Source of the DNA: Imbricaverruca yamaguchii
Lineage: Eukaryota; Arthropoda; Thecostraca; Neoverrucidae
Assembly (NCBI GenBank): GCA_034440575.1
Contig: JAOTOL010001366.1
Location: forward strand, 653,501 to 717,500
Length of the DNA stretch: 64,000 nt
Direction of reading: 5' to 3'
The translations under genes were made by a program, and so were the position numbers. Below the pieces are notes generated by a model. That model made no database searches. It worked only from the letters and a program-made list of their open reading frames with translations, and was not told the DNA's origin. Shown in pieces: positions 46,224 to 57,275 of the stretch. Numbering within the stretch: position 1 is the stretch's first letter; every line of letters starts with the position of its first letter.

Positions 46224-47051
46224 CCCGCGCCGTCATTCCGGTCAGATCCTCCCACCCCTTCACGGGGGGGGGGGGGGTTGAAGATCCCCCCTCTAAAATC
46301 CAAACTAAGCATCGCACGAAAACGAAAGAGGTGTCATCGGAAAGCGCTCGACGAGTAGGGTCTGGGTCCACCCCCCGAACATTTTCCCCCCAAAAGTGAC
46401 GTCACCAAGGGGGCTAGATTTTCACGACATACATTATGTTTTTTACTCTGGGGGATATATGAAAAAAACAAAATGTATTTGGAATGAGAAAAGGACAACG
46501 AAATCGACCAGGGGTATAATTTTTTTGCCCCCCCAAGATATTTTTTTTTGAAATTTCAAAATTTGGAATTTTCAAGTTGTCTTTAATTTTCCTTTTCCAA
46601 TCTGTAGAGCAGACCGAGAAATGTTGTTTGAAGTCAACTTGCACTAATAAAAAATGCTTACTTTAGTCAGAATCCTTTGTTTGAACTGCAATATGGCAAA
46701 TACGCAAAATTGATATGTAGGCAAAAACGAAACAAATGAAAAATTCAACTCGTACGTTTTGTTGCATCCGTAAAGATAAGCAAACGCTGAAAGTTTCACT
46801 AAACTATCTGTATCCGTTAAAGCGTGACGACTGGTTTAACTTTTTTTGGAGGTGACCTCACTTGACCTCGACTAACTCGTTGATCCTAGATGACCTGACC
46901 TAAATTTTCTGAATAAGCATGTGAAATTGATGTGGGAAAAGGTATGCCAAATTTGGGCGCGCTGCCGCGCGCCGTTCGTCCGCTATCCGCGAAAAACCTG
47001 AGGGGGGGGGGGGCGGTTGAAGACCCCCCCCCCCGAGACGGGACGGGTTAA
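46220..47051 (+). mobile_element. piggyBac-type MITE, copy 6 (right member of a tandem pair)
   Basis: Starts ATAACCCGCGCCGTCATTCC and ends CCGAGACGGGACGGGTTAA, 832 bases, head-to-tail with copy 5 and sharing its boundary tetranucleotide. It closely resembles copies 4 and the nested 20 kb copy. Carries TGACGTCA at 46397-46404. Confidence 0.85.
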
Positions 47052-47655
47052 GATGTAGACCCAAAGATGTTTCAAAACGTACTTCGCTTAAATCTGTATG
47101 TGGCGCACGAGGTGTTCCTACCCTCTGTTGCGCTAACGACCAATTGCAAAGTATGTCCATGACACCTGTCGCAGCTCCTAACCTCCAATCCTCAGCCCTG
47201 TCCTATCCCACAATACCGGTAAAAAATCGGCCTAACCGAAGCGCCAATTCGTTTCCACAAACGCGTGTGCCGGCCGCCGGCCGCCCGCCGCCAGCCGAGT
47301 CGGCGGAAGCCAACTCGGCAGCCTACCGACGACCGGCCCGTCGTGCCTTGCACCAGGCTGCAAGCATGAGTGGTGTCAAGTTGCAAACATGAGCGCGACG
47401 CGTCTGCACTGTAACTTTCTGCTTGCTCACACTTTGTCTACGTAGTACACACACACACACCTGCTGGACACACACGGTCACATATATGGTCAAAACCGAG
47501 GATGGCGAAACAATCCGTCTGGAGACTGGTGAGCATCTGGCAATGCTTCAGACAAAGTTTGAAAACCGAGGACGTCAAAAATGTCCTCGCTATACACATT
47601 ACGTCCTCGGTTGTCAGGTGTGCAAACAGAAAATGGCCTCGGTTTGCACGAAGTA
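47052..47655. other. no gene recognised; CpG-rich patch
   Basis: CpG-rich at 47260-47345 (CCGGCCGCCGGCCGCCCGCC) and a short CA run at 47449-47460. No exon recognised. Confidence 0.4.
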
Positions 47656-47659
47656 CAAG

Positions 47660-47800
47660 TGCATACACACATACACACATTCACACATACACACATACTC
47701 ACATACACACACACATACACACATACACACATACACACATACACACACATACACACATACACACATACACACATACACACATACACACATACACATATAG

Positions 47801-47834
<34 letters not shown>
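47660..47834. repeat. compound microsatellite (ACACAT)n then (TA)n
   Basis: CACATACA-type units to about 47795, then a short TA run. Reads as His-Thr repeats in some frames. It directly precedes the CR1-like LINE remnant. Confidence 0.93.
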
Positions 47835-47914
47835 GTGACCCTTATTCACAAAACCAGAAGACTGCGGGTTCAGAAAAAAAACAGGACAGCGAGCACCAGC
47901 GGCCCGCCACCTTT

Positions 47915-49940
47915 ACTTACGGATGAAACGCCACGGCCATCCGGATACCAGGCATGGCTCATTCTTGGATCTTGTATTCTCTGATTTAAGTGACTTGGTT
48001 CAAGACATGACTGTAGGAGAAACTCTGGGTAGAAGTGACCATAACATAGTTAGATTCAAGGCACATTTAGTGGGAATTATTAAGGATAATTTGGTAAAGG
48101 TTCCTAATATCAAGAGAGCAGACTTTGACTGCATGAGAGTGGCATTATGTGCCATAAGATGGGAAGAAGAACTATCAAATTTAAATGCCTGTGAAATGTG
48201 GGAAAAGTTCAAATCTTACTTGAAGGAAATTCTGATGAGACATGTCCCCCAAAAGCAAAGGCGCAAAAGAAGGGTAGGAAAGCCAGCATGGCCTACACCG
48301 GACTTGATAAAAGAAATTAAGGCTAAGAAAGCTCAAAGAAAGCTGTCCGGTATCCGCGAAAAAAACCTGAGGGGGTGGTTGAAGACCCCCCAGACTATTA
48401 ACAATTAACCCCCCCCCAAGGGTTAATAGTAATGTTGTTTTCAATCATATCAGGAAAATAAAGAAAAACAAGTCAGCAGGACCTGATGAAATTCATGTTA
48501 GGGTATTGCGGGAAGCTCAAAAGGAACTGGCATTTCCACTTAGTAGATCACACTTTGTAGATCACTTTCATAAAATGAAATTCGAACAGATTGGAAAATG
48601 GCAAATGTTGTTGTACCTATTTTCAAGAAAGGAGAAAGAGGGAAAGTTGAAAAATATAGGCCAGCAAGTCGCACATCCCTAGTATGCAAGGTACTCGAAT
48701 AAATTATCAAGGATACAATAGTTAGTTATCTGGAAGGAAACGGATTTATTCAAGGTACTCAACAGGGATTTAGAAAAGGGCGAGCGTGTCTCACAAATCA
48801 CTTGGAATTTTTAAACTTCGCCACAGAACAACTTGATCAGGGAGATCAGGTTGATGTAGCATATCGTGACTTTAGTAAGGCCTTTGACAAGCCACCCCAT
48901 AAACGGTTAATGATGGAGCTTCAGGTCCATGGTATTGCAGGTAGAATCTTAAAATGGATAGAGTTGTGGCTTTCAGATAGACAGCAAAGAGTGATGCTAA
49001 ATGGTATAAAGTCATCATGGCAAAATCTTCTTAGTGGAAGCCCCCAGGGGTCAGTACTGGGGCCACTACTGTTCATTATGGTTGTAAATTGAAAGTGGCC
49101 TAACCAGTGAGGTTTTGGAATTTGCGGATGATTTGAAGGTCTTTAGGGGAATAACAGGTCAGAATGAGCATATCTCGCTGCAGAAAGACTTAGCCGAACT
49201 TGTGAAGTGGTCCGAAGAATGGCAAATTAAATTTAACTTCGATATGTGCAAAATCATTCAAGTAGGTAAGCAGCATATGAAGACTCCATACATGATGGGT
49301 GGCTGAGTACTATCAGTGACTGAACGGAAGAAGGATCTAGGTGTTATTCTAAACACAAAAATGGGGGCATCAGAACAGACCAAGGAAGCCAGGAAGAATG
49401 CGCTGAGAATGCTTGGGGCAATAAATAGAAATGTATCATATAAAAGTGAGTCATCAGGAAGCTTTACTATGCATATGTCAGGCCACATTTGGAATACTGC
49501 ATCCAAGCTTGGTCTCCTAGCTATGAAAAATATTGTTAGCTTTTAGAGAGAGAACAAAAGAGGGCTACACAACTGGTTGATGGTATAAGCAACCTGGCAT
49601 ATGAGGAAAGATTGAAGAAGTTGAATATGGTTTCACTTAGATATACACAGCTGAGAGGATATCTCATCGAGGTCTATAAATTTGTCCATGATTTGGAGAA
49701 TGGATATTTTGGGGAAAAATTGAATTTAACAGAAATGATGCAATTAGGGGTCATCAACTCAAAATTAAAGTTAGCCACAGCTGTCCAGATCGAGGGGAGC
49801 TCAGACTTCCTGAGCACTGGAACGATCCCGGCCCCACCTACCACTGAGTATCTCAGCTCGGCTGCACTCGACGGACTCGATATTGTGGTGAGAACAATGC
49901 CAAAGGAGCTACATGACAGGCTGATGCAGTGATCAAGCTT
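47915..49940 (+). pseudogene. CR1-like LINE ORF2 (endonuclease end and reverse transcriptase), degraded
   Basis: Plus strand, several frames. The end of an APE endonuclease: GSFLDLVFSDLSDLV then GRSDHNIVRF (47949-48060; SDHN is the catalytic His block). Then a basic linker, an intrusion of MITE sequence (48350-48425), and reverse transcriptase parts: KSAGPDEIHVRVLRE (about 48471), GFRKGRACLTNHLEFLNFAT, VAYRDFSKAFDKPPHKRL (catalytic Asp block), SGSPQGSVLGPLLF (49036), EFADDLKVF (49118; the FADD catalytic pair is intact), RKKDLGVILNTKMGAS (49327) and the C-terminal RYTQLRGYLIEVYKFVHDLE. About 100 residues between linker and KSAGPDE are missing, and there are stops and frameshifts (for example before ESGLTSE). 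Not functional. The set of motifs is typical of CR1-type elements. Confidence 0.8.
48352..48425 (+). mobile_element. piggyBac-type MITE fragment inside the LINE
   Basis: TATCCGCGAAAAAAACCTGA then GGGTGGTTGAAGACCCCC match the 3' end of the MITE family, followed by TTAACAATTAACC and AAGGGTTAA. It replaces the linker part of the CR1-like ORF2, so it inserted into, or recombined with, the LINE. Confidence 0.6.
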
Positions 49941-52900
49941 ACAGTAACCAGAAATTGCCATCCATTCTTCGCAAATTTTTCGAGAAACTGATTATTCTGT
50001 CAGTCATTTTTCTAATATATATTGACATAATTTTAATATATTGATTACTAAAACAGCATTGGGAACGACTTATCATTGATAACTTAACTCTTAATGTACT
50101 TAACCTCGATAACTCATGCATTTGTTTTCTAGAAGATACACCAGAAGATGTGCGCCATGCTCACCACAGTGTCCTGTTTTGTAGGGCAGAGGGGAGTGGG
50201 AGGGTGATGTCAAAAACCCAATTGATGTTTCAAAAATGTACAAATTCATATAAATAATGGCTATTGATGAGTAATCTTCTATGACATTCATTGATTGCAT
50301 GGTTGTGGTGATATCTGTTCATGCTGCCTTTACCAATCACGAAGTGTTGCTACTGGAAACCATAAATGATTTTGAATATCCTAATCTCACGCATAATCTC
50401 TCAAAAGCCAAAATTGGCGCTTAGTGATGTACAAAAAAAAAGAAAACGCGATGTCAGTGCCATTTCCATTGTGTGTGGGTCTTCACTCAACTGTAAAAAT
50501 TTCAGGATATTGGCTCACAATGTCCACGAAATGTGTGTTGACTGTTCATCGAGCCAGACGGCGTTGACCAAGCGGAGGTTGACCACACCTACGCCAGCGC
50601 GATGCAGCTCGGGGACGGCGCGACCACTAGCAGCGAACTGGGATTGCAGCGCGACGGCAGAGGTGAAAAAAACCGGCTACTCGGTCACGAGCGTGGGTGA
50701 CAGATATATGAAAAGTATCTCCGGTTGTGGTGACAACGTACGCTACCGTATTAGCATTGCGTATGGAATGTATTTATCATCAGGCCGCTTTTCCTCTTAA
50801 CGTACCCAGTCAATTTGTATTTTCTAACCATACAGACATATACGTACTCATCTTGTTTCGGTGCATGTATCAGAAACGTACAGAAACAATTTAGTAGCTA
50901 TGATCGAGGGGACAGGGGGCTGAAAAACTCTACCACTCGTGGTAAAGTCCATAGGTATTAACATTGCCGTGGTAAGCCTGTCACCTACGAACTGTCCCGT
51001 CGCCGTCCAGAGATTGAGCCCGACGCAACAGTTCCGTTTTCCAGCGCAGTTTGTGGCGTGTGGCACGGCTCCCATCACAGGTAACGAGATATGGCTGACA
51101 TCACGTGAAAGCTCCAAATGTTGGCTATCCGTCTGGCACAATTTCGTTGCGGTCGGGTCAACGTGATGCGCGTGCACGTCACCGAGGTCTTGAGAGAACG
51201 GGTGTCCGGTGAATAACCGGTCGCCCATAGGAATAGCATGTAAAACTGAGATTTTGCGTTCGGAAAATCACTAATTTTAGCACTCCCCATCGACCAGATT
51301 CAAACCGCAATATCTCGACAACCAATGGGCCGATTGACACCAAACCAACACCTCAGTATTGCCACGACAATTTTCAACATCGTCGTGGCAACCGTTTCTG
51401 AGTCACGCGCCACGCGCACGCGAGGGGGTGTGAAAAGCGGAAGCGAAGTTTTTTTGGCGTTTTTCACGATTTGATCTGGTTCTCGGAAACGGCTAAACTT
51501 AGCGACTTGCCGTCACCTTCACATCATGGCCCCATGTACCGACTATAATTTTCAAATTGACGATCAGTGGCTGCAGAGTGTGCGGGCGCAGTCATCGTGA
51601 CACGGGTTGCACGAGTTTCGGTCCGTGAAAAAGCCTCCGCTTTCCACTGTCTCTACACCACTGTGGAATGACAATTCGTGGAGAAAGTTGTACGTGCGGA
51701 TAGCCCCACTCTTTGTGATGCTCACAAGTCCTTCGGATTTTATCCATCACCAATACTTTTGTTGCAATCGTCGATGCCCGCAACCGTTACCAGGCGTCAC
51801 TTTCGGCAATCTCAAGCAGCGGACGGCCGGAACAGTATCCTGTCACCTCCCAGAGACTGAATCCGACGAAACAGTTCCGTTTTCCGGCGCAGTTTGTTTT
51901 CAAAGCTGGTTTCAGTGTGCACGTATCTACCTAATAAGTACCAAAGCGCTGTTGAAGCTGAATTTGTGTATGTTTGCGTAGGTGGTGTTTCGTCTCTGAG
52001 AGGACGAGAGTCATGACAAGTATTGCAAACATGGTCTTGTCTGTGATGTTGGCCGCGAAAAATATTATTTTATCTCCAGGAAGTCTTCCACTCCATTTGT
52101 CCAAAAGAGGAATTGAGTCTGACAATGACTGCGATCTCCTTGATGTTTGGTCATGATCATGGGAGCATTAAACGCGGAGCATGACCGTGAAAAGTGCGAA
52201 AATTGTTTTTAATGACAGAAACAAATCAAATCATTCTCCAACTTGGAATGCAACACAGTTTTCCTCTCATAATCCAGGATTCTGATTAGAAGAAAAGTTC
52301 TCAAAGTCCTCTGCTCTATGCCAACCTGTACTGCCACATAATTTTACTCTCCAATTCCAGAATTCCAAGACCCAACCCAACCTTGGTCATACCTGACTGA
52401 AGTAACACTTCTCGTTTCTCAGTCTAACATATAATTTCCGCCATTTTCCCGCACTGGAGACTTCTGTAATACTTATCATGACAGCAAATGTTTTGGTTCT
52501 TCCAATATGAGCCTTTATTTTAATAATTTCATCTGGTCACTTCCACGGGTTTTATTTATTGGTGTCAAGGCCCATGTTTTGCCATAAGCAGAACTTGCTG
52601 CATTGACCAAGAGGTTTAAAAAGTAAATTACTTGAAACTAATGCAAAATATGACCTATGACACTCTGCCATTAATATTGGTGCTATATTGACTTCCTTAT
52701 TGTACAAGGGAATTCAATTTGCATTGGTGAATTTCATTTTCAATGAATCATTCGATTTGGGGATGTTTGGCTATGTTTGACTATGGCTCCTCAAACATAT
52801 TGCTATGTTTGAGGAGTCTTTCATATTTTTTTTCGTTTTTTATCAATGATGGGAGCAGCATTACTGTATATCATTTTCTTCTCTGAATTGAAAATGTATA

Positions 52901-52994
52901 ACAGTTGGTGATCTATTTGCTTTGCTGCATGACCGACGAAGTCGATACACCCCTAAACTCCTATGTTTTTCGCGGTATGGTCACTAACACCTCA
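49941..52994. other. no gene recognised; one internal duplicate and a dispersed repeat
   Basis: A 40-base motif (CAACAGTTCCGTTTTCCAGC, with flanks) near 51022 recurs at about 51866, so a short duplicated or dispersed element is present. The dispersed hairpin repeat occurs reversed at 52925-52963. 50530-50690 is CpG-richer. No exon recognised. Confidence 0.4.
52925..52963 (-). repeat. short dispersed hairpin repeat, copy 5
   Basis: CTGCATGACCGACGAAGTCG followed by ATACACCCCTAAACTCC, matching the reverse copy at 5127-5180 in order and spacing. Confidence 0.5.
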
Positions 52995-53065
52995 TCCCGC
53001 ATAGTTCAGTGGCTAGGATGCACGGCCTTGTGTCGTGAGGCCCGGGCTCGATTCCCGGTACGGGA
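52995..53065 (+). tRNA. tRNA-Glu-like sequence, probable pseudogene
   Basis: 71 bases, TCCCGCATAGTTCAGTGGCT through GGCCCGGGCTCGATTCCCGG to TACGGGA. The acceptor ends pair at most positions and the T arm CCCGGGCTCGATTCCCGG is good (B box GGCTCGATTCC). The overall shape resembles tRNA-Glu. The anticodon arm (CACGGCCTTGTGTCGTG) pairs poorly in the standard register, and the expected CTC or TTC anticodon is absent. So I read it as a tRNA pseudogene or the head of another SINE. Confidence 0.5.
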
Positions 53066-54378
53066 AATTGTATGACCATCCACGAGAAACTTACGACCCG
53101 TTGTCTGTATCTATGTCTGACGTGGACTTCAGGGTTTTAAGTTATTCTGCCCTCCCGTGCGTGCTCTGCATATTTTATACATCTGTTTCAGGTTCCCGAC
53201 ATTTGTATCAATAGGGCAGGGGACAGAATCTAAGATCCATTCCACTGTGCTGAACGTATGCCCTCCACCGCTCGCGCTGTGAACCATTTTGCTTCTGGAG
53301 CATACCACGATATATTTACAGGTACAGAAGGCCTTCATTTTTCATTGTTTGACACAAAGTAGTCTCCAGCATTGCCGCTAAATACATCTGTGCATGAAGT
53401 AACCAGGCACAACAAATGGTTACCAACTTAAAGCCTCGGGTATCGTTTAGTGAACAACCATAAAATGGAGAAAGTGGATTCGTCTCCCGACACTCATCTA
53501 CCTGAGGCCGGCCGGCAACGAACTCCACATCCAGTCCGCTGGAAGAGGTTAAACAGTTTCCCTATCCACATTGAACATGGCAACGATGATGGAGAGGCCT
53601 GACTCGGGTGACTCAGACCTGTTTCATATTTCAACGCACGCCATTTTTAACGTATTCAGTGGTAGTGATTTCCTGGCAGCTTTTTACAAGCATAAGGTAC
53701 CATTTGGGACGCTGGACGGACGAGGACAGAAGATGATTGTTTAGTTTTGTGCCGCGGGCAAATGACCGGAAGCCATACCACACGGTTACAAAGAACTTGT
53801 AGCCGTATCTGTCCCCACCACTCTCCCCTGCTAGATGCGATTTAACGTGCGACCGCTCAGTATGTGCATAATACAAATTACCAAGGGATATCATCCGGAC
53901 AAGAAGTTATTTAATACAATTACAGAAATCACCTTCGTATGTTAATTCATTCTGAGCAGATGTATTAATGCGCTAGTCATGGACTGACGCTTTCGTATCA
54001 GTGCTGCCTTTATCACCTTTTTCATGCGTATTTTATCGTACGAAGGTGGTGCAGGTGAACACTGACGATCAGGGAGTGCGCTAATGTTTCTGCGAGACAA
54101 CTCCTTGGGCTCAAAATAACCTGAGTAAAGTAGTTGGCGCACCATAAATTGCCCATCTACTACACATCCGCCACGGCAGGACAACTGAACCGCCCCCTCG
54201 ACGAGGCATCACCTTTACGCGGTGAGGGGGGGGGGATTGAGTGCCCTAAAGCCGCGGACCCAGTCCATCGGTGATCCGGGGAAGGGTCAGACTAGGAGTG
54301 CCTCACTCGTCCTACCATCCATACGCACCAATTCCAGTGCCCATCTCATCCAAACATCCATGTTCCTCACCTGGCCCT
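53066..54378. other. no gene recognised
   Basis: No exon or known element recognised. From about 54190 the sequence becomes GC-richer, with a G run at 54227-54236, and may be part of an unclassified transposon that includes the hairpins at 54379-54435. Confidence 0.4.
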
Positions 54379-54435
54379 GCAACACGTACTCTTTCTAAAT
54401 AGGAAGAGTACGTGTTGCTCGTAATATTACGAGCA
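54379..54435. repeat. two adjacent perfect inverted repeats
   Basis: A 15-bp stem, GCAACACGTACTCTT (54379-54393) and its perfect complement (54404-54418), with a 10-base loop. It is followed at once by the perfect palindrome TGCTCGTAATATTACGAGCA (54416-54435). The second includes TAATATTAC at its centre. Function unknown. Confidence 0.9.
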
Positions 54436-54839
54436 GGTAGGACACCTTCCCCGGTCCTACCCACCAGCTTAGTTTTATCGGGGTAGCCGCGCCCCCTCGG
54501 CCCGTGCCCAAGGGATTCTTTGCGTACGCGTGGGAACAACGGGGTAGGAGGCCATGCTTTCCCTCACTCATTTAGCGAAAGTTTTTCGTCAATGCTATGG
54601 CGATGCATGATTGAAACGGCGTGAAAAATGGTTTGGCCCCGCAGTTTTTGAGACATTCTTCCGCCTCTGATTCTTCGGTCTTTTTCGGGTATAATATGCA
54701 TATGAAAGGTACTGAAGATTATTTAGAGAACTAAAATATTCTACATTTTGAACATACATCACTTATATCATCACTTTCAATCACGCAGTGTACATACGTT
54801 GGCAATGTATCAGCGGCTGGGCCCAGGCCAGGGGTACCC

Positions 54840-54978
54840 CAGATGACGTCATTAAGCGACCTGCGCAGAAAGCTGCGCAGTAGGGATAACGCCACCTCGT
54901 ATATATCGCCTTGGCCCTAACTGCTCTATCGGGATGTGTTGTTTTGGGGAACCCCCGAGATAACGAACAAATATAACC
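54840..54978 (+). promoter_or_regulatory. promoter and 5' UTR of a plus-strand gene
   Basis: A perfect CRE TGACGTCA (54844-54851); twin NRF1-like sites CTGCGCAGAAAGCTGCGCAG (54861-54880); a TATA-like TATATAT (54900-54906); a start site expected near 54930; then the start codon at 54979. Arrangement and spacing fit a core promoter. Motif identification is by eye. Confidence 0.6.
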
Positions 54979-55044
54979 ATGACTGAACGAATCGATAGGT
55001 CTCTTGCTGCCCTGAGCATAGACGAGAAGTACCTGCGAATCTGT
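54979..55044 (+). CDS. candidate first coding exon of an unknown plus-strand gene
   Basis: ATG in the context TATAACCATGA, 22 codons beginning MTERIDRSLAALSIDE and ending YLRIC, with a perfect GTAAGT donor at 55045-55050 followed by a T tract. Phase 0. Just downstream of a promoter-like block. The N-terminus is charged and helix-like, without signal peptide, suggesting a cytoplasmic or nuclear protein. I do not recognise the family. Later exons were not identified in the following 9 kb, so the first intron is long or the downstream exons are small. Confidence 0.5.
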
Positions 55045-57193
55045 GTAAGTATTTTTTTTCTTATATAACTTCGGAAGTCATGCTTTCACAAGTGCAGGCA
55101 TTATACCCCACCTACCTTGGTATACCTACCAAGGTAGGTAGGTACCTAGGTACCATGGTAGGTACCTAGATGGGTACCTACCATGCTTTTTGATATGGTT
55201 AAGGTGATTCAACCAATCGTTTCCTTTGCAAATGATTACTTTTAAGTTGATGTCAGTCAATGAAATTGATGATGTCATAGGCACAATACAGAGGAAATGT
55301 GCCATGCTTTTAATTATTTTATGAGTTAGCTCTGCAAACTGTCTGGACTGTGCTTGCTCATTTGTACCTAGATGGTGTCAGACAGATGATCACAGCATTC
55401 AGGCTACATCTTACATAGCTTTGATATTTTGAAAAGGAAATTAGTTTTGCTGCTGTGGAATTCCTTAAAAAACTGATCTCTCAACCAGAGTGAGAAACTT
55501 ACCTTCCGGGTTTGGAGTCGGAGTGCAAACAGCTTTCTTCCCGAATACATTTTCATAGACGTTATTTTTTATGCAAGGAATCTATTTGCTGGTAACCAGT
55601 GGGAAAATCATATGTACCTAGTCAGTACCCATGTAATATGCATAAGTAATACACATCATTTTTGGTCACATCAAAGCATAGAAACAAAGAAGTGAACAAT
55701 GGATGACACCAGGGTGGGAATTAAGGCACTTCTTAAGTGATTTCATCTCTTAAAACATTTTTACACTCCAGATTCATACCAGATAGAATGGGCTCCACAT
55801 GTACTCCGATACAAACATGCAGAAGGAACAAAAATACCATGAAAAAACTAACACAAATTGAATAAGACATCCACCAAGCATGTTGTTCTACTTACAATTA
55901 CCAAATAAACTAGCCACTTTTCATACCATCGAGCACACAGACAACACCTGAACACATACCACACCACACCACAACCAGTGGAAATGCTGACCACAACACA
56001 ACATGCCAAACCTGGCACCTGCACACTGAATAGTGGCCTCCAGTTGCTACGAATTCAGCCAATGCATCTCCAGAAACCTGCTTTCGAGCCACCCTATAGT
56101 GGGAAAAACTGACCGTTTTAAGAGACAACTTCCGGAGTCCCGGAGGCCGCCAATCAAAATTTGCTTAGTTAGCATTTTCTGTTCTGAAAACTGTCTTTTA
56201 ACCAACCAATGCAAGGTATTTTTTAAATGGCATCATAATGATTAGCAACTTTGAACACATGTTTAACAGTGCCCTACTGCAAACACAAGACCTTGTTTGC
56301 ACACCAGTGCAGGATTTCCATATTTTTTCTTGGTAGTGGAGTACACAATTTTTAGCTGGAGTATGCATTTTTTAAAAGGTGAATAAAAAAAAGAAGATAT
56401 GCACTTGCTGACAATTAACCTTGCTTTAGTGGGGCTGAAAACCAATGGTAGCACTTTTGTATGCATAAACATCTTGGCAAACTAAGCTGTGTCCAAAATT
56501 TTGCTGTACTAAAAAATGAGTTGTTTATAACCAGGTGGTATTGCTTTAATGGAATTAAAAATAAATGTTAGCACTTCATGCTTTGTCAATATAAACATTA
56601 TGTATGTACATATAGGTAACTGCTAAGTCAGCAATATGTCAGCAAACTAAGTCATGAATAGGTGCAATTGTGCCAAGGTATTCATCTAGTTGGAAATGCC
56701 CTCAGTAGCCAAAGTACTCCCAAAAATATGCTCATGATATATGCAAATGGGATAGATATTGCCTCAGTGTAGGTTGGTGATGCATTCCCAAGGTTCACAA
56801 ACAAATGTTGATGATGAATAGGCATGATGTGATGTGAATACACCAACAACATTTCTGCTGGCAGAGCTCAGGATGAATTGCACTCAAATTCATCTTGAGT
56901 GGACCACACCGGCCCCTGTCAATGTTCATTGGCAGCCGGGGACGTCATCTGGGCGCTGATTTGGGTTCAGCAGATTACCACGACAGGAAGAAACGGTACT
57001 TTTCCGCGTACGTTCCTGGCTAACAAGTATACGTGAGTGGTGCAAATTATACGTCATCTGTAAGCTTGTTTGATGGTATTTCGATAATCATGGGAGACTT
57101 TCACACGAATGTGTTAGTTATTGTGTAAAATGGTGTTATTTAGACCCATGTCATATCCATCGACACTATTTAACTTAAGCGGGCCGAGCGACT
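55045..57193. other. probable first intron, AT-rich; GGTACCTA palindromes
   Basis: AT-rich. At 55113-55191 a cluster of overlapping palindromes built on ACCTTGGTA/TACCAAGGT and GGTAGGTACCTA. No exon recognised. Confidence 0.45.
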
Positions 57194-57196
57194 CGG

Positions 57197-57275
57197 TGTT
57201 GGTAGCGCAGTTGGTAGCGCGTCGGTCTGCCGACTCGGAGGTAGCCGGTTCGAGCCTGGAGGCCGGCAGCTTTTT
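57197..57275 (+). tRNA. tRNA-like sequence with Pol III boxes and terminator
   Basis: A box TGGTAGCGCAGTTGGTAGCG and B box GGTTCGAGCC (57247-57256), followed by a TTTTT terminator at 57271-57275. The D-arm and variable parts resemble elongator Met/Ile tRNAs. The anticodon arm (TCGGTCTGCCGACTCGG) would place GCC in the anticodon but pairs poorly, and the acceptor stem is unconvincing. Either a transcribed tRNA-like RNA or a tRNA pseudogene. Confidence 0.45.

Noticed and set aside
54416..54435. Integrated CRESS-DNA virus origin
   Set aside because: Only the nonanucleotide in a palindrome is present; no Rep or capsid remnant and no flanking iterons. Kept only as a structural finding.
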